NCBI GenBank assembly: GCA_003024175.1
Contig: MDYQ01000021.1
Coordinates: forward strand, 269,207-333,206
Source of the DNA: Planoprotostelium fungivorum
Taxonomy: Eukaryota; Evosea; Variosea; Cavosteliida; Cavosteliaceae
Direction: 5' to 3'
DNA: 64,000 nucleotides
The position numbers and the translations under genes are program-made. The stretch's first letter is position 1. The number at the start of each line of letters is the position of its first letter. The notes beneath the pieces were generated by a model. It did no database searches. It saw only the letters and a program-made list of their open reading frames with translations, and was not told the DNA's origin. Positions 1-11,600 of this stretch are shown one piece after another.

Positions 1-616
1 TGGATTAGATTTTTGTACTGGTAACACGAAATGCTCTCCTGACAGCCGGCGACTATTCTATCTCCATAGGACCTCGTAGTAGCAGAGGCACACCGTCTGC
101 ACTGAATAGGTTTCACACCTCTCGTGCTACAAACGAATATAAACAACACGACACAACAACATAATCACACCGTCCTCATCAGAAGATTCACTTCAATCTG
201 ATCGATCGCCTCAACTAGCTGATCTATATTCTTCTCAATGATCACTATACCCTTGCGAGCCAAGAAAGATGAATCTCTCCACTCTTTTCATCAAACGTCA
301 TTGGAATCGACGCACTCGTGGATGGATTGTCGTGCAGCTGTTATCATAAGTTCTTACTCAATGATAATTGACCAAGGTGGTGGAATTTGCAGCCATCTGC
401 GACCTAATTTGTTCCAAACAAACATGGGCTGATGGTGTATCAGTCACACAAAACTGCAAGTATATCGATAGGATGATCAGTTAGCGTCTTTCTTCGCTCG
501 AGCATCTCTGTGACTGATTACGAGCTGTTAATCAAACGTTTGTTCAGATGCGGTAAGATGGGCAAAAACTACAACGCAACAGACATCTGTGACGCCCGGT
601 TCGATCTAGGGTTCCG
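1..616. other. Intergenic / 5' region upstream of the PTEN-like gene
   Basis: No convincing gene was found. The only open frame (about 238-432) has no recognisable family features and runs through AT-rich sequence. The stretch probably holds the promoter and 5' UTR of the PTEN-like gene starting at 617, and possibly the flank of a gene lying outside the window. Confidence 0.5.
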
Positions 617-2790
617 ATGGCCTCAGCACTATGGAAGAGCGTGCGAACCAAAATATCAGCTGATAAGTATCGCTATATGAAGGGCAATTATAATCTAGAC
701 CTCACATATATCACCGACCGAATCATCGCGATGTCCTTTCCTGCGGAAGGAGTAGAGAGCACGTTTCGAAACGACATCGATGGTGAGATATATTCTGTTG
801 TTTAAGAGGTGACATGCAACAGAGGTGGCCAAGATGCTGAACGAGAGTCACCCTAACGCGTACATGATATACAATCTAAGCGAAAGACCATACGAGTACA
901 ACAAGTTTGGCAGTGCAGTCTTAGAGTGGTGTGGCTTTCCGGACCATCACGCACCCCCACTGGAAAGATTATTTTCCACCATCAAGTCCATCCACAGCTG
1001 GCTCCACGCAGATAAGGAGAACGTCGTGGTTGTTCACTGTCTGGCCGGAAAGGGAAGAACTGGAACCATCATCGCATGCTATCTCTTATACAGCGGCCTC
1101 TTCAATGAGGTCGATCAGGCCCTGGCTTACTTCGCCGCGAAACGATCGACGACAAATTGGGGTGTGACTGGACCCTCTCAGTTGAGATACTGTGGCTATT
1201 TCAATAACATTCTAAACGGAAGGGTGACACTTTGACCACACATCACTCATCTTACACCCTTCAGATCGAGCCACTCTTGTCTCCAGTGCGTATCAGTTAC
1301 GTACACCTGTCAGGTGCTCCGAACATAGCCTCCACACTGTCCACTTATGGCCTGGCCTCCATCACCGGGCAATTGGGTGCGTGAAAAATCGTTCATCTCA
1401 TCATCTCCTCACATTCACAGGCTGTACACCCGTTATCCATATTTATGACGTCACAAAGACAAAGGTACCCCTGTTTTCATCCAGCAAAGAGCAGAATCTC
1501 AGCTACGCCCCCGGTGCACCCATTTCCTTCGAAGTGGATGATCTGTTGGTCGACGGTGACATCCTCATCGAAGTCTACAACGTGACCACTTTCTACCGGT
1601 GAGGGTGAAATGTCGTGGAGATCTCACCGTCGCAGCACCGAGTTGATCATGAGGTTTCAATTCAATACGACCATGTTGCGTAGCAACGTACTGCGGTTGA
1701 CAAAGGGAGAGATCGATCACGCCTGCGCGGACAAGAGATTCTCTTCTAATTTCTTCGTGGACATTGGACTGAGAGAGAGGAACAACAATCCTACCTCTCC
1801 TCTCTTGAAACAGCAGCCAGTGGAAGACATCGATGAAGCTCACAAGTGGTGGAAGAGAGAAGTCCCTGTCGGTGACGGCAGCATCAACTTTTTCAGTCAT
1901 CAAGCTCTCATCGAAGCGAAAAATCTGACGATATCGGAAGAGGTGAACTTGAAATGTTTTGAAAAAGAGTTGAATCTGTTTCGTAGAATATCGTAGAGAA
2001 GGGAGGATGGTTGACCAAGAGAGGACACAAAGTGAGAAATTGGAAGAGAAGGTGGTTCGTGTTGAAGGATCCGAATCTGAGCTATTATACGAAGCCGAGG
2101 GTCAGTTTACAACGATGTAGATCGACATAATTGACGTGGAAATAGGATACGATTCCGAACGGCTTCATCGTCCTCGATGACATCATGACGATCATCACGG
2201 AGGAGAACGTTCTGAAGGAAGATGTCATGATGTCCACGAACGAAGAGAGGCCGAGATTTTGGTTCGAAATTGTAACAAAGACAAACTCATATCTCATTCA
2301 CGCTGATACCGAGAGGGACATGAATGAATGGCTTGATAGCATCGAACATGTGAAGACACAACACGTGATGTCATGTTCATCATCGCAGGTGATGTCTCAA
2401 AAAGAGCAACGGCAACAGAGCATAAGAGGTCAATTCCAATCCATGGTGAGAATCATCGTCTCCTCTACATCATCTGTCGCATCTCATCTCAACATCTCAT
2501 CTCATCAGATCCTCGATGACACCACGCCGCGGGCCAGTGGGTTCCCTCGACAGAATGCATTATCTCCCAGTCTTTTCACACCCACACCACCTCAGAGACA
2601 GCCGCGGCCCAACACAGAGACCTTCTCCAACGAAAAAAAGTCGATCGGCCTCCCCGCATCACCCGATGTGATGTCCTCGACCGTTCGCGGCCATCATTAC
2701 ATGACTCATCACCGACAACCTCTATCGGAGGACCAATTCACAAGCATCCTGTCCAGCCCGGAAGAAAAGAGAAACGATAAAGAAGGATGA
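617..2790 (+). CDS. PTEN-like phosphatase with C2-like and C-terminal PH domains (spliced)
   Basis: Predicted PTEN/CnrN-type phosphoinositide 3-phosphatase, which would remove the 3-phosphate from PIP3 at the plasma membrane. The exon at about 823-1218 carries the P-loop signature HCLAGKGRTG (HCxxGxxR). A region resembling the PTEN C2 domain follows (about 1260-1990: IHIYDV, then WWKREVP). An intron from about 1940 to 1983 restores the frame into a PH-domain start, GGWLTKRGHKVRNWKRRWFV, and the PH domain continues to about 2345 (FWFEIVTKTNSYLIHADTE...MNEWLDSI). The tail is Ser/Pro-rich and ends at the stop at 2788-2790. The start at 617 gives a PTEN-like N-terminus with a KxKxxAxKxRY-type basic stretch. 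At least seven short GTGAG...AG introns are needed. One of them, near 2101-2145, holds the TACAACGATGTAGAT palindrome. A PH domain after the C2 domain is not part of animal PTEN. Family assignment is strong; exact introns are hand-drawn. Confidence 0.85.
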
Positions 2791-2796
2791 AGTTCT

Positions 2797-5161
2797 TTAT
2801 GTCGAGTAGCTCCCGTTCACAATGTCCAATATCATCCTCCTTCGAAAGTATCCCATGTGTTTCTGTCGGAAGGAAAACCTTCTGTCTTGAAGAACGGCGT
2901 CGGCAAACTTGCACGTGAAGACACCACAGTCGTAGCCGTTCTGTTGCTTTGGAATGTCTGGTGGATGGTAGTTCTCCCAGTCGTCTAACGATATCGGCTT
3001 CTTCTTCTTGTCCATGTGTTCCTTCTCCACCCAACCCCGAAGGTGCTGCGACCGGTCAGTTCGATCTACAACGAGCCCGATCGGAACTCCGAGGTGAAGA
3101 TTCTGAGAAATGGGATGGAAGATTCGAAGAAGATTCTCACGCGAAATAGTGAGCCGGAAGGGTTGTCCATGGAGTCGTAATATTCGAATCTCTTTTCTCT
3201 GATGTTGACAACTGCAAGGCACCAGTGCACACCCAAATGAATAGGAATGACGATCTTGTCCCTCTCAAAGATATCAAACTGGGTGGGTCAGTCCATCTAC
3301 AGCGTTGTAGATTCACCTTTCTCGTCCATTTCTTAACGCGATCGTAGCCCTTCTCGGCGAGCATGGGGTAGAAGAAGGTGTTCATCAGTTCGCAGTTGGG
3401 GAGTTTTCCCTGACTCTTCTTGTTTCTGTCCATCAACATATTCAAGTAAAAGTTGATGACCTATTCGATTCAGTCTCGATCTCTCATCACATCATCATCA
3501 TCATCACAACATCATCGACTAAAGATCACCTCATCGTTGAGCCAATTCGAACCATCCAAGGTGCAGATGTCCCCCCTGGTGACCTTGATGTTGAATGCCT
3601 CACTGATGACTTCGTTCTGACCTCCCCTGAGTGCCGTGTGGATGACATCTACCTCGTCTTCTGTGAATGCGATGATTCCATCCTTGTAGTCTTGGTGGCG
3701 GTTTCGTAGGGCTCTGTATTCACTCGAATCTTTCAGCCGTTCGTCTCTGAATTTTCGCATGTTGTTCTTGTGTTCTTCGGTCTGCTTGCAGCTGAGAAGG
3801 TCAGAAAGAATGAAGAGAGAAGAGAAAGAGAGAAGAGAGAAGAGAGAAGAGAGAAGAAGAGAGAAGAGAGAAGAGAGAAGAAGAGAGAAGAAGAATGAAG
3901 AGAGAAGAGAGAAGAAGAGAGAAGAATGAAGAGAGAAGAAGAGAAAGAGAGAGGAGGTGAACAGGAGAGAATGATAGCAGTGAGAGAAGAAAGAGGAGAA
4001 AGAAGAGAGGGAGACACTCACTAGTCGGCGGCTTCCTGTCGGACTTTGAACTGTCGACGGCGGAACCCTTCGAGCCACGTGTTCTTTCGAACGGGTGTGT
4101 ATCTATGGAGATTGAGTGATCATCACTGTGAAGAGATTCTCACAATTTCGTTTCAGCCTTCTCTTCTTCATTGGACAAATCGATCAGATTGTTCCTCTGT
4201 CATCACGTCAACATCAAAACTCCATCAACACATGATCATCATGTCTAAAACTCACCGATATAGAACGAGCGTTGATTCCCTCGTCTGCGCTATCGTTCGA
4301 ATCACATAAATCCACGACAGATCGGTTGGGCTTCCTCACTGGCGTCACCGCCTTTCTGCTGTTTTTAGCATTCTGTGCCACTGATCTCTGTTGCAGCCAT
4401 TTCTGATATGGCCGCAATGTCTCCTTGATCTCTTTCTCCTCTTGTGGTTCCTCTTTAGAGGGCGATGATCGAGAGGGTGATGATCGAATGGGCGTCGTGG
4501 ACGATGGTGATGCATTCTGTCTCCGTCTGTCGTGATGATGGGATCGATTGTGGAAGTTCTTTCGTGAGATGTGCAGTCCTTCGAGGGATACGTTGGAAGC
4601 GTCTGCATCGGAATGATCTTCGTGATGGGTCGTATCGACACTGGAATGGTGAAGGCTCTGATCGAAACTGTTGTGGAGGCTTTGATCGAGAGTCGTGTTG
4701 GCGTAACTGTGTTGCATGAAGGGAACGGGTTGCTGTGGGGGAAATGGGACCATTAAAAATGGTACCGGATAACCTGGCACGTAACTGTACATCATGCCAT
4801 TGTTGATATTCTGTGTTGGTTGTTGTGACATGGGGTATCCTTGAGGTTGAAGGTGCTCTTGTGGGTGATGATGTCCATTGGATTGTCCATTATCTGCAGG
4901 CTCTTCCGACGTCTCTTCTTCTTCACGAACGGGTTGGTTCGGTGCGAAAGTCATTCTCTTCCTCTGTCTCTGTGCATTTGTCTTCTTTTCGTCTTGCATC
5001 GTGGAGTTGATCTGATTGAAACCGAGCAGACCGCCTAAGAAGCTGCCGATCTTTCCAAGAATCGAAGGGTTCTCCTCTGTCCTCTGTCTCTTCCTCGATG
5101 ATTGTGTTGAATCTTCCTCACAAATGTTGACACCACTCCTTCTCTTGATAGGTGTACTCAT
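2797..5161 (-). CDS. Ulp1/SENP-type SUMO protease (spliced)
   Basis: Cysteine protease of the C48 family that would mature SUMO precursors or remove SUMO from substrates. The long N-terminal exon (5161 down to about 4255) is disordered, with basic, Ser-, His- and Gln-rich stretches and a nuclear-signal-like SRKRQR. A charged helical segment (EEHKNNMRKFRDERLKD) precedes the catalytic domain. The triad can be followed through the exons: HW in GVHWCLAVVN, Asp in FEYYDSM, then the oxyanion Gln and Cys in PKQQNGYDCGVF. The protein ends at 2797. Introns include a 230-nt pyrimidine-rich one at 3792-4021. The final intron ends with CTCGTTGTAGATCGAACTGA upstream of its AG, and removing it as a 94-nt unit gives a normal-length loop between YYDSM and the next helix. 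The gene is divergent from NAC beta. Confidence 0.88.
3792..4021 (-). repeat. Low-complexity (AG)n-rich tract forming an intron of the SUMO protease gene
   Basis: About 200 nt of almost pure purine on the + strand (repeats of agaagagag). On the transcribed strand it is a CT tract bounded by a GTGAGTG donor and a CTCAG acceptor. The frame is restored only if the tract is removed, joining QEAAD-Y to CKQTEEH. It is several times longer than the usual intron in this window, probably because of microsatellite expansion. Confidence 0.75.
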
Positions 5162-5548
5162 GCTCGACTCTTAACTCTGTCCTCTCAGCACCTCATGCGA
5201 TTCAGTGCACTGATTTCGCGAAGCTGTGGGAGATGTGATGTGGTGGAACAACTTTTCCTTGAATCGGCAGAGGTTTCAACAAAATGAAAATGGAAGGGGG
5301 GGGAGGGAGAAGTGAGGAAGAGAAAAGACGTCCCACCCACAGGACCTTCTTTCTTTTCTAGAATTTCTGTAGAAGGAATCGGTGAGTGAGAGAGGAGATC
5401 GATATCGATAGAGGAGCCATAGAATCTATACCTTTGTGAAAGAGATTCGCTCGACGATGATGGTTGTGATTGAATGCTGGTCGAATGCGATTTGAAGATG
5501 GATGTGATCTGTGAAGGTCGAGAATGAGACTGATGGACATACAGCACG
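5162..5548. promoter_or_regulatory. Divergent intergenic region between SUMO protease and NAC beta
   Basis: 387 bp separate the two divergent start codons, so this stretch should contain both promoters. Long open frames across it on the minus strand have low-complexity translations without family features and were not accepted as genes. No specific promoter element could be named. Confidence 0.5.
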
Positions 5549-6135
5549 ATGAACGTAGACAAGCTCAACAGACTTGCAGCCCAGGTCAGAACGGGAGGAA
5601 AGGGATCAGTCCGCAGGAAGAAAAAGGCTCCCCACAAGGCCACCACAACAGACGACAAGAAGTTGCAGAGCACCTTGAAGCGTCTGGGAGTCAACCCCAT
5701 CCAGGGTATCGAGGAGGTCAATCTCTTCCAGGAGGACGATGGAGTCATCCACTTCAAGAACCCCAAGGTCCAGGCTTCCATCGCTGCCAACACTTACGTT
5801 GTCTCCGGAAACGCCGAGCACAAGAGTGAGTCCACTTTCTGCATTTTCTCTCACCATCCATTTATTCGAAAATCACAATGTAAACCGATCCTCCTCTCAT
5901 AAAACATCTCTCCACTCGTTCTCATCCGGTAACTCTTTCTCACACTCTATCATTAGAGCTGCAAGATCTCCTCCCCGGTATCATCAACCAGCTTGGCCCT
6001 GACAACCTTGCTCACCTGAGAAAGCTCGCCGAGGGATTCCAGGGAGCCGCTGCTGCCGCTGATGATGATGTTCCCGAGCTCGTCGAGAACTTTGAGGAGG
6101 CCTCTAAGAAGGAATCCGCACCTGCTGATCAGTAG
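5549..6135 (+). CDS. Nascent polypeptide-associated complex subunit beta (BTF3-like)
   Basis: Beta subunit of the ribosome-associated NAC, which binds nascent chains at the exit tunnel and controls targeting to the ER. The N-terminus has the basic ribosome-binding motif RRKKKAP. It is followed by the NAC beta-barrel ([20 protein letters not shown]...[20 protein letters not shown]) and a C-terminal helix region ([21 protein letters not shown]). One intron at 5826-5956 (GTGAGT...TTAG) splits the gene, and joining CACAAGA to AGCTGCAAG restores the frame. The length, about 150 residues, is normal. The stop is at 6133-6135. Confidence 0.95.
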
Positions 6136-6415
6136 ATGCCCTTCCAGTGATTCACGTCACTGCCTGTGTCCTTCTAGTTGCTATTTTTGTCTACTCTTAG
6201 TGACTACTGGGTTACGCAATACTAGCGATGCAATAGATCTATGGATTCATCTACACGTTTCTTCTTTTGTACGATGAGATAGTGAATGTCAACGGATGCA
6301 ATTACGATCGGAGGCAGAGTGAAGATGTGCTGGATCATCGTGAAGGGCGAGCGATGAGAGAGAAGTAAGACCACGAGAGCAGAGGAATAGAAGAGTAGAC
6401 GAGATACTATATATA

Positions 6416-7042
6416 CTATATTGCCAGGCCAAACACGGAAGTGATACAATACATATTGTTTTTGTTCTCCCATTTGACTGTGCAACATCCATCACTCCGA
6501 TTGTCCCAAAAACATGAACTTGCTGCGTGTAACCCAGCTCCGTTCTTCTGCATGATGATGCACGTGACTGTGCTCCACATCAGACATGATTTGCGGAGAT
6601 CGCGATGCGATGGAAATGATAATGTAATGCAAGGTGGTTATTTGATGTAGAGTTTCCGAAACGAAAGAGAAGTGATAGGATTGGAAGCACTCACCAACAT
6701 ACTTAAATGGCTTATTGAGAGCGGTCAATCGCTTCAAACACTGCTCAACTACACTGTTCGTCCATTGAGGAACCTATCGTATCCTCTTAATACCGACAGG
6801 TACAATTTCGAGGAGATGAGGTGGCGATTTTAACTCTTCCTCACCTTGGCGTGATGGTAACTCGATGTCTGTAGCGTCGATTCGATAGACTTTCAAGAAT
6901 CAACACCCATCTCCTCCCAACTCCCTCACCTCCTTGATAATGTTCTGCACATCCTCCTGGACAAACGCCGCCTTCTTTCCGTCAGCAATCGTACCAACGA
7001 CCGATGTCTCCTCACCTCTTCACTCGAATGCAGGTCGTCCAT
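6416..7042 (-). CDS. Dynein light chain, Tctex-type (spliced)
   Basis: Small accessory chain of cytoplasmic dynein that binds the intermediate chain and cargo. It is assembled from five short exons. Exon 1 (MDDLHSSEE) joins [15 protein letters not shown] after a 41-nt intron, then [15 protein letters not shown], then [20 protein letters not shown] ending KPFKYV. The last exon carries the family signature [20 protein letters not shown] with WD, and ends TSVFGLAI-stop (6416-6418). The order and length of about 110 residues match the Tctex1/DYNLT family closely. None of the exons is long, so the gene is easy to miss by open-frame length alone. It is convergent with NAC beta and divergent from ribosomal protein L17. 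Confidence 0.92.
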
Positions 7043-7203
7043 CGTGTTCGACTCTTTTGGGAGGTTTCAATCGCCTCTCTCAGCCACCGGGCTATTTTCA
7101 AAATTTGTGATGACATCATAATATGATGTCGTAAGTGAGATGAGAAGGAGGAACAGGGTGCATCGTTTGCTTTTGAATCCGATCCCTTCTAGTGTCATCC
7201 AAC

Positions 7204-8135
7204 ATGCCCAAGAGCTACTCCGTCGATATCAAGGACCAAACAAAGAGTGAGCATCCTCTAAGCGATAGATCCTGTTTTCACATCATCATCCATCTCGATT
7301 GTCCATTCTGCATTTCGATGATCGTCGTTGACGAGTTTTAGCCGTCAAGGCCAGCGGTTCTGACCTCCGTGTCCACTTCAAGGTAAGAATAGAGAACATG
7401 ATTGTTTAGATCGATGATGTTTCAATAATCACCCCTGATCTCTCGAAGAACACACACGAGGCCGCCCGTCAACTCAAGGGATACAGCCTGAAGAGAGCCC
7501 AGAGCTACCTGCAGCACGTCATTGACCAGAAGGAGGCTGTCCCCTTCCGCACATTCAACCGTGGTGTTGGTAGAACTTCCCAGTCCAAGGCTTTCTACCT
7601 CGCCCCCCAGGCCCGTTTCCCCAGAAAGTCTGCTGAGTTCCTCCTGAACCTCCTCCAGAACGCCGAATCCAACGCTGAGGTGCGATTTTGTCTCATCCTA
7701 CATCCCCGTGGAATCGATATGCACAACAAGTGCACATCTCAATCTTTGTTTTGTGATCGAGAATGATTCCAATGTCACTTCATGTGATGTCATCTTTTAT
7801 TGACTTCTTTTTTCAGGCCAAGGGACTCGATGTCGAGCAACTGAAGGTCACTCACATCATGGTCAACCAGGCCCAGAGAGGCAGACGCCGAACTTACCGT
7901 GCTCACGGAAGAATCAACCGTGAGTCTTCATCTACAACGAGCTGCTCTGACCCCCTCCCCAGCCTTCATGTCTTCCCCCTGCCACATCGAGATGGTCCTC
8001 ACCGAGAGCGAGGGAACCGTCGCCAAGGCTGAGGGAGCTGCCGAGGGAGCCAAGAAGGTTGCCAAGAAGCTGAGCGCCAAGGTTGCTGCCAAGGTCAGAA
8101 GATTTTCTGCCGGAAACAAGTCCACCAAGGCTTAA
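7204..8135 (+). CDS. 60S ribosomal protein L17 (uL22), spliced
   Basis: Large-subunit ribosomal protein that lines the exit tunnel. It begins [14 protein letters not shown]. Further exons carry [14 protein letters not shown], then [20 protein letters not shown] and [20 protein letters not shown] with GRTSQ, then [20 protein letters not shown] leading to [10 protein letters not shown], and finally [12 protein letters not shown]. An Ala/Lys-rich C-terminal tail ends at 8135. Four GT-AG introns split it. Family recognition is certain; the tail is somewhat extended and lysine-rich, as is common in eukaryotic L17. Confidence 0.95.
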
Positions 8136-8616
8136 GGACTTGACGTTGTGCTCTGAGAATGCGGATAGCGCTACATCATAGATATTATCCTATCTAGGGA
8201 TCTTAGGATACTCTGCTTCACTCTTGTCTTTTGCTTCTGTTTGTATGTCTACTGCTTTATGTCTCTTTCTTCTGCGGTGCGATTGAGAAAGAGATCGTCA
8301 GAGCGGAGGCGTGAGATATATCTTAGAGACAAGGTTTACGCACCGCCACAGCTGCTACCTCAGTGTTTGCAAATATGATCACGACTCTGCCAACAAAGAT
8401 AGATCGAAGCTGTGGAAGCATTGAGCGTGGTGTATGAATGAGGGGCTCATACCGAGAGCAGATGGTTGCCATGGAATTGAACTGGCATGTAGGTCCGAAA
8501 GTAGCTGTGCACGTTAAGATGTGGTGATACCTTAAGAAAAGAAAAGAGGAAGGAAGTATTCAACGAGTTTTTTCCTTCCACTCTACTACGGGGGAGACAC
8601 CACCCCACGGGAGACC
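8136..8616. other. Intergenic region after L17
   Basis: 481 bp between the L17 stop and the secreted repeat protein. No open frame or RNA gene could be supported. The stretch probably contains the L17 3' end and the promoter of the downstream gene. Confidence 0.5.
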
Positions 8617-11600
8617 ATGACGAAGGAAGAGGAGTTGAGGAGAGGACACATGTTCTCCGCCTTCTCTCTCATCCTCCTTCTTGTTTTGGGGGTACAATCA
8701 CAGAGCGTCGATCTCGGCGATTATTGTACTAACTTCAAGACTGTATCGATATCATCCATTCCCATCGGTACCTCTATATACAATCCATTAGGAGGTCTCC
8801 TCAATACATTGAATCTATCGACATCATGGAAAGGAACATTGGCCGATCCTGGTGTCTATATCATGAAGGACGTACTCAAGAAAGTGATATTGAATTTCTC
8901 GTTACCTGAGTGTGGCGATGGTGAGAGATCAGTGATGCATTTCACACATCCTAAATGATGTCTTAGCATACGGACCCGATCTATCGGTCAATACGTCCTC
9001 TTTTTGCCAGCAATTCAACATGCTAAATCTCAACGTGTCTCTGGTTTCTCCAATTCCGAATGGAACCATCCTCAACTTGTGTGAAAGCAACAATCATCAG
9101 CTCATCAACTGCAAGATACTTAACACAACCAACACGGCCTTGAGCTCAGCTGTGAACTATACCATCTCAGCCATCGATGGAGACGGTGGCATTCTCTCTA
9201 AATATCCCATCAGTCTGCCTGTCTGCAGTGGAGGTGATACATCGCTCCTCACAGAATCTGATTGACATCTGGACAGACTTCGGACCATCATTCGAAATCA
9301 ATGCAAACTGCAGTCAGGCAGGACAGCTTCTCAGTCCCTTCCTTCCGACTTCCGTGTACAACACGAGTCGAACCTTCTTTGTCTTTCCATCCGGTGCTGA
9401 TGCCTCCAACATCTCGCAAGCCGTGACATCATTTCCCACATCGGTGGCCAATCAGATGAATCAATCCGTGGGGTTCATCTCAGAAGGGACGTACAATATC
9501 GTGTCTTACGGGATATCCAATCAAGTCGTATCACGGTTCACCTTCCAATTACTCGGCTGCACACAAGGTACAGCATCATCATCATCCATCACACATCATG
9601 TAACATCATCATCGCATCACGTCTTTGATTCTAAATTCTTTCGTAAGCTGTGGGAATCAATATCAGCAACTACTGCAACAACTTCAAGACGGTAACTCTA
9701 TCCTCCATCCCTCTCGGTGCCTCTCTCCTCAGTCCACTTGGAAGTCTGACGAATATCTTGAACCCATCTACAACATGGAAAGGGAGTCTGAGCGATCCTG
9801 GCATCTACAACGTGAAGAATGCGTTGAATCAGATCATATTTAATTTTACACTGCCTGACTGTGGTGATGGTGAGATACCTGACAGATGGATCGATACTGA
9901 ACAACAGCATCAGCTTATGGCCCCGATCTATCGATCAGTACGGCTTCCTTCTGCCAGCAGTTTGGGACGCTGAGTCTGAACATCTCTGTGGACATTCCCA
10001 TGCCAAACGGAACTGTCTTCTCCTTGTGTGAGAGCAACAGTCATCAGCTGGTCAACTGCAAGGCAGTCAGTGGAGCGAGCGCAGCGTTGAGCTCAGCAGT
10101 GCAGTACACGATCTCAGCGATGGATGAGGCAGGGAAGATCTTCTCCAAGTATCCCATCAGTCTGCCTGTCTGCACTGGAGGTGATGCGTTGTAGATGCAT
10201 GAGAGAGATCTTTTGACATACGGACAGACTTTGGACCATCGTTTAAGATCAATGCGAACTGCAGTCAGGCAGGACAGCTTCTCAGCCCATTTCTGTCTCC
10301 CTCTATCTACAACGCAAGCAGGACTTTCTATTTGTTTCCGTCAAGTGGAAATCTTTCCGATGCCTCGCAGGCTGTGACATCATTTCCCACCTCAGTGGCG
10401 AATGAGATGAACCGCACAGTGGGAACGATAGTAGATGGAACGTACAGCATTGTGTCATATGGAATATCGAACGAAGTAGTGTCACGGTTCACGTTTCAAT
10501 TACTCGGTTGCACACAAGGTATTTATTGTCTATCATCAACATCAGTGTTGCGATCATGAGGACATGACATCATCGCATCATCACAAGACATGTTTGTCCT
10601 AAACCTTTCACGCAGACATAAAAGTTGATCTGAGCAACTACTGCAACAACTTCAAGACTGTGACGCTGCTTTCCATTCCCATCGGCGCTTCCCTTCTCAG
10701 TCCATTTGGGGGACTGACAAATATCTTGACCCCATCCACAACATGGAAAGGGAGTCTGAGCGATCCTGGCATCTACAACGTGAAGAACGTGCTGAACGAG
10801 AATATCTTCAACTTCACACTGCCTGACTGTGGTGATGGTGAGATATCTGAGATAAATTCAAGCTGAATGATATTACCAGCCTACGGCCCCGATCTATCGA
10901 TCGGTACCTCCTCTTTCTGTCAGCAGTTTGGGACACTGAGTCTGAACGTCTCTGTGGACATTCCCATGCCAAACGGAACTGTCTTCTCCTTGTGCGAGAG
11001 CAACAGTCATCAGCTGGTCAACTGCAAGGCAGTCAGTGGAGCGAGCGCAGCGTTGAGCTCAGCAGTGCAGTACACGATCTCAGCGATGGATGAGGCAGGG
11101 AAGATCTTCTCCAAGTATCCCATCAGTCTGCCTGTCTGCACTGGAGGTGATACATCGCTCCTCACAGAGCCTGATTGACATCTGAACAGACTTTGGGCCA
11201 TCGTTTGAAATCAATGCAAACTGCAGTCAGGCAGGACAGCTTCTCAGCCCATTTCTGTCTCCCTCTATCTACAACGCAAGCAGGACTTTCTATCTCTTTC
11301 CATCCAGCTCCAACACATCCAACACCTCGCAGGCTGTGACATCATTTCCCACCTCAGTGGCGAATGAGATGAACCGCACAGTGGGAACGATAGTAGATGG
11401 AACGTACAGCATTGTGTCATATGGAATATCGAACGAAGTAGTGTCACGGTTCACGTTTCAATTACTCGGTTGCTCACAAGGTATGTATTCTCTTTCATCT
11501 ATCTTGAGGATCGTCACCCCTCATCATCATCGTCATCACCATCATCACACTGCGACACAATCCCAAGTTTTTTATGCAGATATAGAAGTTGATCTGAGCA

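Noticed and set aside
5185-5793. 202-codon open frame on the minus strand over the NAC beta gene
   Set aside because: It overlaps conserved NAC coding sequence antisense and its translation is low-complexity Ser/His-rich without any family feature.
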